Positions 8,574 to 17,550 of a stretch of DNA of 64,000 nt are shown here, one piece after another. Within the stretch, counting starts at the first letter, position 1. Each line of letters opens with the position of its first letter. Source of the stretch: Algibacter sp. L3A6 (GTDB lineage: Bacteria; Bacteroidota; Bacteroidia; Flavobacteriales; Flavobacteriaceae); the NCBI RefSeq assembly GCF_009796825.1, contig NZ_CP047030.1, forward strand, positions 4,524,501 through 4,588,500, read 5' to 3'. The translations under genes and the position numbers were made by a program. Below the pieces are notes generated by a model that saw nothing but the letters and a program-made list of their open reading frames with translations, made no database searches and was not told the origin of the DNA.

Positions 8574-10832
8574 CTAATTAGCTCTATTTAATTGATTATA
8601 GAAACCTGCATATTGTGTGTTATTTGGAAATAATTGCACCAATTTAGAAGCAATATTTATTGCCTTATTTCTTTGATTTCCTTTGTTATAAATATAAGCT
8701 AGTACGTAGAGCAAACTCTCATTGTTAGTATCTAATTTTAAACCTTGTGCCGCTATTTTTTCAGCTTGTTCTAAATTATTCACTTTATCGTAGAGTAAAC
8801 TTAAATTATAATAAAACCTAATGTTTTCCGGACCATGTTTTATCGCTAAATCCATTTGTATTATAGCATCGTCTACTCTATTTAATTCGGCCAATAGCAA
8901 GGCATACGAATAATACGTTACTGCATAATCAGGTTCTAATTCTATAATTTTTTTATAAGCCACTTCAGCTTTTAGAAAATCGTTATTTCTATAATACAAA
9001 TTAGCCAAATTGGTTCGCACAATGTTATTTATATTGTCAATTTCTAAAGCACTTTCATAACCTCGAATAGCGGCTTGTAAATCACCTTTTTGCAAGTTGT
9101 AATCTGCTCTTTTTATTCTTCCTCCTACAAAATCTGCTGTGCTACTTAATTTAGTATCAAATTCTTTTCTAACTTTTTTATATACCGCTTTGTATTCTTC
9201 GGGTATTTGAATTTCATCTAAAAAACCTAAGGTATAAAAGGCCTTAACTCTTACCGAGCGCTTATCATCTTTAAGCATTGGCAGCAAATAATTTACATAA
9301 TCTTTAGAATCTACTGCCCCTAAAACATCTAAAGACGCACCTCTTACAAGTGCCGATTTATCATCTAAAAAACTAATTAAATTATCGACGGTATTTGCAT
9401 CGAAATAATTATTTAAACCACTAACAGCAGAAGCTCTTGCAATATCTGGATACAAGGTGTCTTTGGCTAATTCTAGTAAATTATTTAACCCATTTTCTGT
9501 ACCGACTAAACCAGGAGCAAGAAGTTCTGAGAAATGTTTATAATCGGGCTCGCCATATTGTTTTTTAAACTCCTGCCAAGCCCAAGCATTATCTTTATCG
9601 GCATGGCATTGTACGCAAGCATTAGGTGTTCCGTATTTTAAGCTTAAATCTGGTCTTGGAATTCTAAAACTATGATCTCTTCTAAAATCATTTCCCATAT
9701 AATATTTACCCGTCATGTGGCAATTAATGCATTTTGCTCCTTCGGAATTATTTGAATGAAAATGGTGGCTAGGCGTGTTGTAAGTTTCCGGAACATGGCA
9801 TTGTGCACATAGATTATTGCCTTCAAACTTAAGCTCTAATGAATGTGCATCATGACAATTAATACAGGTTACACCGCTATGATACATTTTACTCTGTACA
9901 AAGGAACCGTAAACATAATCTTCATCTAAAATTTGACCATCTGGATGATAGGTTCTGGTATTAATTAATTCAGGAAAGTAATGATCGAGCATTGTGCCTT
10001 CAAAATTAAAATGTTCGGATACCTGTTCTCTCCGCATATGGCATCGTGCACATTGATCTACTAAATCTTTTGGAGCAGTTCCAACCGACATTTTTAAATC
10101 TCCCCTAAACTTATAGTCTTTTCCTTTTAAATTAACTTGCTCCACATGGGTTTTACCTGGCCCATGGCAGGCTTCGCAACTCACGTTAATTATGGCGTAT
10201 TTAGTATCATAACTATGCGACTCGAAATCGTATTTTTTTCTAACATTTGTGGAATGACAATCGGAACACATATTGTTCCAATTTAATCCGCCTCTAGACC
10301 AATGCAACCACTCGGAATGGACAACTTTAAAGTCTGGGTACAAATCGAACCAATTGCCTTTTTCGGTATCCCAAGCCGTTCTTAAGCATTGATAATACCC
10401 GTTTGGAAACTGAACAATGTATTGCTGTAAAGGTGTAACACCAAAAGTGTATACTATTTTATAATCTTGATAAGTACCTTCAGGACCTTCGGTATTAACA
10501 AAAAAATCGGTTCCTTTTTTATAAAAATGAGACGTAACGTCTTGGCTTTTAAATTTTACATTGTTAAAGTTCCCTAAAATGCTAGAGTCTGAAACCTCTT
10601 GCATAGCTTTGTCGTGATGTGAGCCTTGCCATAAATTAAATTGATTAGCATGGCATGCTTTACAACTTTGATCTCCTAAAAAATGATTATCTGGAATTTG
10701 AGCAGTTGATGCAAAAATATTATCTATGTTGCCTGAAGCTGCTACATATTGCGATGTTTTTTCTTTACAAGAAAACAACGTAAAAACGACCAATAAAACA
10801 GTGCTTGCTATGTTTGTAAGTTTCAATATCAC
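8574..10832 (-). CDS. Octahaem c-type cytochrome lipoprotein with HEAT and TPR repeats
   Basis: About 750 residues. Eight CxxCH haem motifs lie between about residues 56 and 410 (CKACH, CSDCH, CEACH, CARCH, CINCH, CAQCH, CINCH, CVQCH). Then come HEAT-like helices (about 455-560) and at least four TPR units (about 590-745). The N-terminus is a lipoprotein signal ending FTLFSC, so the protein is anchored outside the inner membrane. It could be an electron carrier or a nitrite/hydroxylamine-type multihaem enzyme; no catalytic haem signature (such as CxxCK) is seen. No ATG starts the frame: GTG at 10832 or TTG at 10826 (giving MKLTNIAS) must be used. Haem attachment probably needs CcsBA (26769-29957). 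Confidence 0.85.
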   Translation of the reverse strand: MILKLTNIASTVLLVVFTLFSCKEKTSQYVAASGNIDNIFASTAQIPDNHFLGDQSCKACHANQFNLWQGSHHDKAMQEVSDSSILGNFNNVKFKSQDVTSHFYKKGTDFFVNTEGPEGTYQDYKIVYTFGVTPLQQYIVQFPNGYYQCLRTAWDTEKGNWFDLYPDFKVVHSEWLHWSRGGLNWNNMCSDCHSTNVRKKYDFESHSYDTKYAIINVSCEACHGPGKTHVEQVNLKGKDYKFRGDLKMSVGTAPKDLVDQCARCHMRREQVSEHFNFEGTMLDHYFPELINTRTYHPDGQILDEDYVYGSFVQSKMYHSGVTCINCHDAHSLELKFEGNNLCAQCHVPETYNTPSHHFHSNNSEGAKCINCHMTGKYYMGNDFRRDHSFRIPRPDLSLKYGTPNACVQCHADKDNAWAWQEFKKQYGEPDYKHFSELLAPGLVGTENGLNNLLELAKDTLYPDIARASAVSGLNNYFDANTVDNLISFLDDKSALVRGASLDVLGAVDSKDYVNYLLPMLKDDKRSVRVKAFYTLGFLDEIQIPEEYKAVYKKVRKEFDTKLSSTADFVGGRIKRADYNLQKGDLQAAIRGYESALEIDNINNIVRTNLANLYYRNNDFLKAEVAYKKIIELEPDYAVTYYSYALLLAELNRVDDAIIQMDLAIKHGPENIRFYYNLSLLYDKVNNLEQAEKIAAQGLKLDTNNESLLYVLAYIYNKGNQRNKAINIASKLVQLFPNNTQYAGFYNQLNRAN

Positions 10833-10843
10833 ATGATTTTAAG

Positions 10844-10868
10844 CTCTAAAATTAAGTGAATTTTAGAG
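10844..10868. promoter_or_regulatory. Perfect palindrome upstream of the octahaem cytochrome
   Basis: CTCTAAAATT and AATTTTAGAG form a perfect 10-bp inverted repeat with a 5-base spacer, starting 12 bp upstream of the possible start codon. There is no T-run on the side facing the gene, so it is more likely an operator or a leader hairpin that could affect translation than a terminator. Confidence 0.4.
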
Positions 10869-10973
10869 TGAAAAACCTAAATAATATCATGTTTTAAAAG
10901 AAGATATTTTCTTAAACTAAATTTTTAAACGGAGATTACTAAATGCAATTTCAATTCTGATTAAACAATTATT

Positions 10974-12269
10974 TTATTCTTCAAATTTAAAATAATCTAG
11001 TTCTGTTTTAAATGCTTTATTTCCGGAAAACTTCAGGTATATATCCTTTTTACCTTTCATTTTTTTTATGATTGAAAGAAGTTCTTGTGGCTCTTCATTT
11101 TTGGTAGATTCCAATTCAATTTGCCCGATTATAGAACCCGAAATACTATTTTCTCGTATTTCAATACGCCCTTTACCTTGGATGTTCTTTAAAGTAACTT
11201 TAATTTTTGATGCCTTATTTGAAAAGTTCACATTTGCAAATTTCACCCAAGCTTCATTTTTAATATTAGACAACCAAAAACCTTCATCTCGAGTTCCTTT
11301 TTTCTCAACACCTTCAGATTTATCATAATACCATTCGGCTTCAATTTTATTCCAAGACGCATCATATTGACCTACTCCATTTTTAAAATGTTCATCTAAA
11401 AACTTAGTATCTGTAACAATATCTCCATTATCCGTAATATGACAATAGGAGATAATAGTTTCTCTAAATTTAAAGCCATCTTCAATATAATAACACCAAA
11501 TATGATAAAACTGACCTTTCCACCAGAAGAAACTTCCGTGTGCAAATTCGTCTAGATGATGCCCCTTTCCAAAAGCTCCAGAACTTTTATAAGGTCCGTA
11601 AATATTTTTGGATGTAGCATACTCGCGTCCCCAACTTAAGTAATAAGTGTCTTTATGTTTAAACAAATAATTTTTATCCATCCATTCTGGAGCTTGCTCC
11701 CAAGACGCACCATTTATTATAATAAGTTTAGGTGCTTCAGCAGTAGAAATCATATCACTATTTAGTTCCGCAATGTAATATGCATCCGATTTATCTCCAT
11801 AAATAATATATGGTGTTTTGTTCTCATTATCGTCAATAAAAATTGTGGGATCGTGCATTGGAGAAACCAGTGGTTTCCCTAAAGCATCTGTAAACGGACC
11901 GGTTGGTTTATTGGCACTCATAACACCAATACCGCGCTTTCTATCGGAAAAATAGAAATAATATTTCCCATTTCTAGTTGCCGCATCGCTGGCCCAGCAA
12001 TCGGTACTATTATCGGCCATGTAATTATTTTTAGGAGAAATAGCTTGTTCCATTTTCCAATCTAATAGATTAGTAGAAGAGAAAACCCGCCAATCTTTCA
12101 TATCCCATATTTTATCTGTCGGATTTGAATCGTGTCCACTATACAAATAAATAGTATCATTAAACACCCGAATGTGAGGATCGGATACACCTTGTGCTTT
12201 CGTTATTGGGTTTTGAGCATTCCCTAGTAATGAAAATATAATAGATAATAACAGAAATGGTTTTAACAT
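10974..12269 (-). CDS. Glycoside hydrolase family 43 with C-terminal CBM6-like domain
   Basis: 431 residues from the ATG at 12269, which begins a clear signal peptide (MLKPFLLLSIIFSLLG); an upstream start at 12314 would put a hydrophilic stretch before it and is unlikely. The five-bladed beta-propeller of GH43 is indicated by the three acidic motifs: SDPHI near the N-terminus (base), HDPTIF (modulator) and DEFAHGSFF (acid). The last 100 or so residues are beta-rich with a WVKFANV..DYFKF pattern like a CBM6 module. GH43 enzymes act on arabinans, xylans or galactans; specificity is not visible here. It stands alone, with no SusC/D pair nearby. Confidence 0.85.
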   Translation of the reverse strand: MLKPFLLLSIIFSLLGNAQNPITKAQGVSDPHIRVFNDTIYLYSGHDSNPTDKIWDMKDWRVFSSTNLLDWKMEQAISPKNNYMADNSTDCWASDAATRNGKYYFYFSDRKRGIGVMSANKPTGPFTDALGKPLVSPMHDPTIFIDDNENKTPYIIYGDKSDAYYIAELNSDMISTAEAPKLIIINGASWEQAPEWMDKNYLFKHKDTYYLSWGREYATSKNIYGPYKSSGAFGKGHHLDEFAHGSFFWWKGQFYHIWCYYIEDGFKFRETIISYCHITDNGDIVTDTKFLDEHFKNGVGQYDASWNKIEAEWYYDKSEGVEKKGTRDEGFWLSNIKNEAWVKFANVNFSNKASKIKVTLKNIQGKGRIEIRENSISGSIIGQIELESTKNEEPQELLSIIKKMKGKKDIYLKFSGNKAFKTELDYFKFEE

Positions 12270-12384
12270 GGTGTTTTGGTCTAGTTGTGGTTTACGAATA
12301 TAACAAATAAGCAAAAAAGAAGGACCTCATTCATAAAAAGGAAAGGCGCTTTAACGGAGACAAAATTTTATTAATTTTAAAAAA

Positions 12385-12411
12385 AACTCTGTGCCCTAAC
12401 AACACAGAGTT
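12385..12411 (-). terminator. Terminator downstream of the response regulator
   Basis: AACTCTGTG / CACAGAGTT (9 bp, 9-base loop) followed on the minus strand by a run of T. It is about 100 bp past the response-regulator stop codon, leaving a structured 3' region between them. Confidence 0.7.
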
Positions 12412-12419
12412 TAAAAGCT

Positions 12420-12491
12420 CCCTACAGCTTTATTAATAGCTATTACAAAAATACTACTACTGTAGGGTTAATCTTTACGGGTTTCCGTAAA
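12420..12491. other. Two further hairpins in the 3' region of the two-component operon
   Basis: CCCTACAG (12420-12427) pairs with CTGTAGGG (12460-12467), and TTTACGG (12474-12480) pairs with CCGTAAA (12485-12491, 4-base loop). With the terminator at 12385-12411 this gives three hairpins in a row after the last gene, which could be a stable 3' RNA. Confidence 0.45.
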
Positions 12492-12507
12492 AGCCCTGTT
12501 TTTTTTT

Positions 12508-13170
12508 TTAAATTAATCCTAAATCTTTAGCTATGGCTATTAAATGTATGGTGTTTTTCGAGTTTAATTGAATTTTAAGTTTGTTCAATCTTTTTTCAAT
12601 AGAGCTTAAACTAGATGCCGAAGCTCCTTTTTCTTTAAAAATAGCACTTATTTCTTCTTGAGATTTACCTATTGAGATATTACGGAGTAATTCAACATCA
12701 AAAATATCTATCTCTAAATTAGATTTATTGTCTAAAGCCTTGGCTATTTTGGGTGAAAAATACTGCTTACCTTCGTACACACTTTGTACCGCTTGAGACA
12801 GCTCGCTAACACCATTACGCCCTTTACAAACATAAGCGTTAATACCTAAAGCCACTAAGCGTCTAACTTGTTGCAATCTATCGTCTACAGAGTAAGCTAT
12901 AACATTTAATTCTGGATGTTTTTTTCTAACCAATGTTATCAAATCTTCACCAGATTTTAATTTTTGCTCTCTATGGTCGCCTATAAAAGATAAATCTGTG
13001 ATAAGTAAATCGAAGGGTTGGTTATCTAATTTTGCTTTTTTTATTTTTAAATAAGCTTCATCGCAATATTGAACTTTAGAAACATTTTCTATATTCAAAT
13101 TTTTCAAAATTGTAGAAACCCCTTGGTTTATAATCCCCAGATCATCCGAAATTAAAACTTTATGAAACAT
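12508..13170 (-). CDS. LuxR/NarL-type response regulator
   Basis: 220 residues from the ATG at 13170, which begins MFHKVLISDD and lies one base after the kinase stop; an upstream start at 13200 would overlap the kinase. The receiver domain has the acidic pair DD at about 9-10, the phosphoacceptor Asp in LLITDLSF (about 60) and a conserved K in VCKGR. The C-terminus (about 155-220) is a helix-turn-helix of the LuxR type (ISIGKSQEEISAIF). Partner of the histidine kinase just upstream; target genes are unknown. Confidence 0.85.
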   Translation of the reverse strand: MFHKVLISDDLGIINQGVSTILKNLNIENVSKVQYCDEAYLKIKKAKLDNQPFDLLITDLSFIGDHREQKLKSGEDLITLVRKKHPELNVIAYSVDDRLQQVRRLVALGINAYVCKGRNGVSELSQAVQSVYEGKQYFSPKIAKALDNKSNLEIDIFDVELLRNISIGKSQEEISAIFKEKGASASSLSSIEKRLNKLKIQLNSKNTIHLIAIAKDLGLI

Positions 13171-13171
13171 A

Positions 13172-14860
13172 CTATATCCGTGCGTTAACTTTAAACCCAT
13201 TACCTATTTTGGTGCTAAAGATAACGGTTCCTTTTAATGCATGAATACGGGTTTCCACATTCTCAAGACCACCAAGTCTATTTAACTCGGCTCCCACCCC
13301 ATTATCCATATAGTTTATCTCTAAAATATTTTTATTTTTTTTAAAAGAAATAGATACAAGAGTGGCTTCACTATGCTTTTTCATGTTAGTCATAAGCTCT
13401 TGCAGCACCCGATAAATGGTTGTTTTTTTTATTTCAGAAATAGTATCCCAGTTTATATCCATTAAACCTCTGGTAATAATAACCAAACCTTCCGTTTCGT
13501 AAACCAATAATAAATCGTTTAAAACAAAACTAAAATTAGTTTCCAAATCAATGGTTCCGCTTTCTCGTGATATATCTCTAGTTTTATTATAAATATGTTC
13601 TAACTCATCTAGAAGCTCTTCCTTTTCGCTGCTTTCTTCATACTGAAGCCTTGTCATTACTTGGTAAACATCATTAGCAACCTCATCGTGCACTTTTTTA
13701 GAAATTCGTTTTTCGGTAACATAAACTTCCCTAACGCGGTCTTCTCTGTGTTTTGATTTTAATGCTATAAATATTAAAATAGACAATATAATAACCAACA
13801 CCCATAGAGTTAAGTACAGCCATTTATAGGTTATTTCTTTTTCTTTTTCAAACTCACTTACTAAAAGTTTAGTTTCATTTTCTTCTAGCAATTGTTCGTT
13901 TCTACTTAAATTATATTTTATGGCAGCAAACTTATTTTCTCTTAGTTGTTTTTCGCTTATTAGCTGTTTATTTAAATCGATATATTTTTTAAAATCAGAA
14001 TTATTTTCAAGGTTTAGTTTTAAAGCCAAAGCTTCGAGTTGATAAGCTGGTGTTTGGATACTATCGGAAAGTGATTTTACTTTATTTGCAAAATAACGCG
14101 CCTTTGTTCTATTTCCCTTATCGGAATAAAACAAAGATAAATGGCGATAACTAGAAAAAAGCCCCGATAAGTCTCCCAGTTCTAGCCTCAATTTTAAAGC
14201 CTTTTCCATTTCTTTCAACGCTCTATTGTTTTTTATTTTCAGGTTGAAATATCCAAAATTATCAAAATAAGTTGCTTTAATTTCAGAGTTTTCTAAACTT
14301 GTAGCATCATCATAATAAGATAACAAAGTTTGTGTCGCTTTATTGAAGTTATTTTCGTCGGCATAGGTATTACCAATATTAGTAATAATGGCAATTTTAT
14401 CTTTTGTTTCTTTATTTAATTCTGAAGCTTGGTTGTAGTAACGTCTGGCATTTTCAAAATCTTCTAGTCTGCGATAAATCATCCCTAATTGGTTAGATAA
14501 TCGTCCTTTGGCATCATTAGATTTAGCTTTATCTTTTACGGCATCTAATAATTTTAAAGCCTTTACACTAGCAACTTCACTCTCGTAAGGAAATCCCATT
14601 TTAAATTGCCCAAGTGCTATTAATTCTAAATAATAAGCCGCTTTAATACTATTACCAGCCAATAATTGCTGATCTACTTTCTTTTGAAAAAAGCCGAAAG
14701 ATTTACCTATATAGTTTACATCTTTAAGTTCGGTAATAGATTTATAGTAGAATAATGTACTGTCTTTTTTATTCTGAGCAACCAAGTTATGGCTCACAAA
14801 ACAAAAAATATTTAAGGCTATAAACCAGAAAAAAAGAAATGAAGTTTTATTGACTCTCAT
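13172..14860 (-). CDS. TPR-containing sensor histidine kinase (NarX/DesK type)
   Basis: 562 residues. A signal peptide is followed by a periplasmic TPR region (about 35-300), a coiled segment, one transmembrane helix (about 343-366), then a HisKA_3-type dimerisation domain with the phosphorylatable His in SKKVHDEVAND (about 390) and an ATPase domain with an N box (LMTNMKKHSEA) and a G box (DNGVGAE, GGLENVETRI). This layout is common in Bacteroidota, where the TPRs probably sense a periplasmic protein or stress. It is cotranscribed with the response regulator. Confidence 0.88.
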   Translation of the reverse strand: MRVNKTSFLFFWFIALNIFCFVSHNLVAQNKKDSTLFYYKSITELKDVNYIGKSFGFFQKKVDQQLLAGNSIKAAYYLELIALGQFKMGFPYESEVASVKALKLLDAVKDKAKSNDAKGRLSNQLGMIYRRLEDFENARRYYNQASELNKETKDKIAIITNIGNTYADENNFNKATQTLLSYYDDATSLENSEIKATYFDNFGYFNLKIKNNRALKEMEKALKLRLELGDLSGLFSSYRHLSLFYSDKGNRTKARYFANKVKSLSDSIQTPAYQLEALALKLNLENNSDFKKYIDLNKQLISEKQLRENKFAAIKYNLSRNEQLLEENETKLLVSEFEKEKEITYKWLYLTLWVLVIILSILIFIALKSKHREDRVREVYVTEKRISKKVHDEVANDVYQVMTRLQYEESSEKEELLDELEHIYNKTRDISRESGTIDLETNFSFVLNDLLLVYETEGLVIITRGLMDINWDTISEIKKTTIYRVLQELMTNMKKHSEATLVSISFKKNKNILEINYMDNGVGAELNRLGGLENVETRIHALKGTVIFSTKIGNGFKVNARI

Positions 14861-14992
14861 TCCTCAAAAATAACAACTTATTTGTTGTTACGAATAAAAA
14901 TAGATATTAACTGAAAACGATCACGGAATAACAAGAAATCACCTACAGCATATTGGGTTTCTAATCATATTTTATAATAATAAAATGTGTCA

Positions 14993-15820
14993 TTATTCAG
15001 GAATAACCAAAAACGGTATTTTACAATGAAATCCGAGTTCTTTTATCACAGGTTCATTTATTATTTTCTCAATAAAACTATGTTTATATTTCACCATAGC
15101 TAGTACATCGATATCTAGTTCTTCTATAAAATCGTTAATTTCTTTAGCTTTCTCGGCATATTTAGGCATACAATGTAAACTGAAATCATATTTTTTAAAA
15201 TAAATTTTTAACATTCTTAAATTAAAACTTTGAATATTACTCAGCTCTTTTTCTTCAGTAATATGTACAATTCTAATTTTAGGTTGATACAAATCGACTA
15301 GGCTTTTTAAAGGCTTTATCTCTTTTAGGTTATAAAACCGATTGTAATCTGTAGGGAAAGCAATTTGCTTAGGCGGAACAAAATCGAACTCTTCTGGTAT
15401 CAATAATACAGGGCATGCTTTAATAGACATTATTACGTTTACTGTTTTACTTCCGAAGAAAAACTCTTTTGCGCCCGTTGCTCCTTTTGTTCCCATAACC
15501 ACCAAATCTATATCATGGGTTTCACAAGCATAGCCAACGGCTTTATATAAATCTTGGGTACTTAAAATAGTTTCAAATGTATGCTTTGGGTTGGGGGCGC
15601 TAGTTTCTGCCAATTCCTTTAAATCTAAAAGTTCTTGAATTGCTACAGCAGACATTTCTTTTATTAATCTATCTGAAAGGTTGGATAGCATATTCCGCGT
15701 AAGCGCTACCGAATTTAGAAAATAAAAGGTACAGATTTCTTGTTCAAAAAAATTAAGCGCATAAAGAGAAGCGCTCCATGCGTTATCAGAAAAATCGGTG
15801 GGCAGTAAAACTCTTCTCAT
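14993..15820 (-). CDS. Universal stress protein, two Usp domains
   Basis: 275 residues, about twice a single UspA domain. The first half starts MRRVLLPTDFSDNAW and carries the ATP-binding-type motif GTKGATGAKEFFFGSKT; the second half is a degenerate repeat without that motif. It is divergent from the second universal stress protein gene, with mirrored promoters in the 591-bp gap. Such proteins support survival under stress or low oxygen. Confidence 0.88.
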   Translation of the reverse strand: MRRVLLPTDFSDNAWSASLYALNFFEQEICTFYFLNSVALTRNMLSNLSDRLIKEMSAVAIQELLDLKELAETSAPNPKHTFETILSTQDLYKAVGYACETHDIDLVVMGTKGATGAKEFFFGSKTVNVIMSIKACPVLLIPEEFDFVPPKQIAFPTDYNRFYNLKEIKPLKSLVDLYQPKIRIVHITEEKELSNIQSFNLRMLKIYFKKYDFSLHCMPKYAEKAKEINDFIEELDIDVLAMVKYKHSFIEKIINEPVIKELGFHCKIPFLVIPE

Positions 15821-15837
15821 ACTAAAAGATTTATGCT

Positions 15838-15880
15838 TAAATGTAAGTATTTAGCATCAAATAAAAAATGATATCTATCA
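15838..15880 (-). promoter_or_regulatory. Promoter of the minus-strand stress protein, with FNR-like site
   Basis: On the minus strand TGATAGATATCA (15869-15880) is followed after exactly 23 bp by TACATTTA (15838-15845), a TAnnTTTr -7 box. The arrangement mirrors the promoter of the divergent stress gene and matches that of nrdJ. Confidence 0.6.
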
Positions 15881-15914
15881 GTTTATTTCGCTTTCATCTC
15901 TAAATTATGCACAA

Positions 15915-16202
15915 AAAAAAGGGAACGTTTTAAACAAACACTCCCCTTTTTACACATTACTGAGATAATGCGAACTAACCAACTATAACTTTACTAAGAA
16001 ACAGGATTTTAAAACTCCTATTTCATTTTTTTTGAACTGCTTGATTACATTTATTAACTCTCACTAAAACCTAATACACCTTATTGAACGTTATTAAGTA
16101 TTAAGAAAACAAAACTCATCTAGCAATCCATAGTAGTCTAAATACGTTATAAAATTTATGACTACTGATTTTTAAAGAACGTACAATTATACCGCTAAAT
16201 TA
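15915..16202 (-). ncRNA. Candidate small RNA between the divergent stress-protein genes
   Basis: No gene fits this stretch. On the minus strand it begins near a third FNR-like site (16226-16237) with a poor -7 match (TAATTTAG, 16195-16202) at the offset seen in the other promoters. It ends at AAAAAGGG...CCCTTTTT plus a longer T-run (15915-15951), a plausible terminator placed before the next promoter. An internal hairpin pairs AGTAGTC (16132-16138) with GACTACT (16160-16166). The expected RNA is about 240-280 nt. This is inference from signals only. Confidence 0.3.
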
Positions 16203-16225
16203 CTGTCTAAACCCGTAGTAAAACA

Positions 16226-16237
16226 TGACAAATATCA
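16226..16237. promoter_or_regulatory. Extra FNR-like site
   Basis: TGACAAATATCA, one change from the TGAT-N4-ATCA pattern of the three nearby promoters. It is too far (174 bp) from the plus-strand stress gene to be its core activator site; it may be an upstream site or serve a minus-strand RNA. Confidence 0.4.
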
Positions 16238-16347
16238 GTTTTTAAAAATAAATCGATTTTTTATTTTCACTTTCATATTCAACGTGTTTTTATAAGAAAT
16301 AAACTAACACATCTATAGATATACATGTACCTCACTTTTAGATAACA

Positions 16348-16390
16348 TGATAAATATCATTTTTTAAAGCAATGAAAATCAATAACTTTA
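16348..16390 (+). promoter_or_regulatory. Promoter of the plus-strand stress protein, with FNR-like site
   Basis: The perfect palindrome ATGATAAATATCAT (core 16348-16359) is followed after exactly 23 bp by TAACTTTA (16383-16390), 21 bp before the ATG. Same layout as at 8402-8444 and 15838-15880. Confidence 0.65.
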
Positions 16391-16411
16391 AGATGTTAAA
16401 AACCCAAGATT

Positions 16412-17278
16412 ATGAAAACTATTCTATACGCCACAGATTGTACTAAAAACGATGCTTCTGCATTAAAATATGCTTATCGTTTTAGCTACATAATGAAAGC
16501 CGATTTACACGTTTTACACGTTTACGATTTCCCTCCCATTCATCTTTCTGTTATTCAACCTGTTGAAAAATTACAGCATCGAATGAAGGAAGAAAAAAAA
16601 GATATTGTTAAGAAATTCTGCGAAACACACCTTAAAAATGAATTTAGAGAAACACCAATAAAAATTCATGCTGTAGAAAACACTTCAGTAGAAGATGCCA
16701 TTATTGATACGGCTAAAAAATTATCTCCAGACCTTGTTATTTTAGGTATGAAAGATGACCATAGCCACCGCGGATTTTTCGCAAGCAATATAGCTAACGA
16801 ATTATTAGATCGTGTTAATTTCCCGGTTATGATGATTCCGAACGGTATAGATTACACCTGTATTTCTACTATTGTTTATGCTACGGATTTCGAACAACAA
16901 GACATTATTCCTATAAAAAAACTTATAGAAATTGTTCGTCCATTTGAAGCTCTTATAGAGATAGTACATATTTATCATACAGATACTACAACTGCTAGAG
17001 AAAGAATGGAACAATTTAAAAATATGCTTTTGGAACAGGTCTCTTATGAAGATATAACGTTTAAAACCATAGCTTCCGATAAAATAAAATCGGGTATTAT
17101 AAGCGTTATAAATAGTGAAAATGCCAGCATGCTAGCCATGTTAGAACGTAAGCATGAATTTAGATTAGATAATCCATTTCGTAAAGATTTGGTAAAAGAA
17201 ATAAAAACCAGAGTAGATATACCTGTTATTGCTTTTAGCAAGCGAAATACCAAAACAAAAGAGGCTATTATCGCCTAA
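16412..17278 (+). CDS. Universal stress protein, two Usp domains
   Basis: 288 residues. The first Usp domain starts MKTILYATDCTKNDAS and has the GMKDDHSHRGFFASNIA loop where the nucleotide-binding motif lies; the second (about 148-280) starts STIVYATDFEQQD. It is a distant paralogue of the divergent gene at 14993-15820. Single-gene transcript with its own promoter and a strong terminator. Confidence 0.88.
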   Translation: MKTILYATDCTKNDASALKYAYRFSYIMKADLHVLHVYDFPPIHLSVIQPVEKLQHRMKEEKKDIVKKFCETHLKNEFRETPIKIHAVENTSVEDAIIDTAKKLSPDLVILGMKDDHSHRGFFASNIANELLDRVNFPVMMIPNGIDYTCISTIVYATDFEQQDIIPIKKLIEIVRPFEALIEIVHIYHTDTTTARERMEQFKNMLLEQVSYEDITFKTIASDKIKSGIISVINSENASMLAMLERKHEFRLDNPFRKDLVKEIKTRVDIPVIAFSKRNTKTKEAIIA

Positions 17279-17315
17279 TTTCCCCATACATAGTACCCCC
17301 CTTTTTCTTTTAAAG

Positions 17316-17350
17316 ACTTCTGCTATAGAATACCTATAGCAGAAGTTTTT
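17316..17350 (+). terminator. Terminator after the stress protein gene
   Basis: A perfect 13-bp inverted repeat (ACTTCTGCTATAG / CTATAGCAGAAGT), 5-base loop, followed by a T-run. Confidence 0.85.
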
Positions 17351-17467
17351 AAATATCTTGTTTCTTATACATTTTAAACTATTTAAACCTGAATTTAAAT
17401 GGTAAATAAACTAGTCTCTAAACCTAGTTGCACAAACTTCTAAATCAACACGTCTCAATACACTCAA

Positions 17468-17512
17468 TGTAACAAAGGTTACTAACTAAACTTGCCTAAT
17501 AGATTAATTTTA
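17468..17512 (+). promoter_or_regulatory. Promoter of the rhodanese operon with a GTAAC-type palindrome
   Basis: TGTAAC-AAAG-GTTACT (17468-17483) is an inverted repeat with 5-bp half sites GTAAC/GTTAC. Its centre lies 29.5 bp upstream of TAATTTTA (17505-17512), the same offset as in the stress-protein and nrdJ promoters. The half site differs from ATGAT, so a second CRP/FNR-family regulator is possible. Confidence 0.5.
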
Positions 17513-17550
17513 CTCCATTATACCGTTAATAATAGAAACAAATTAAAGTT

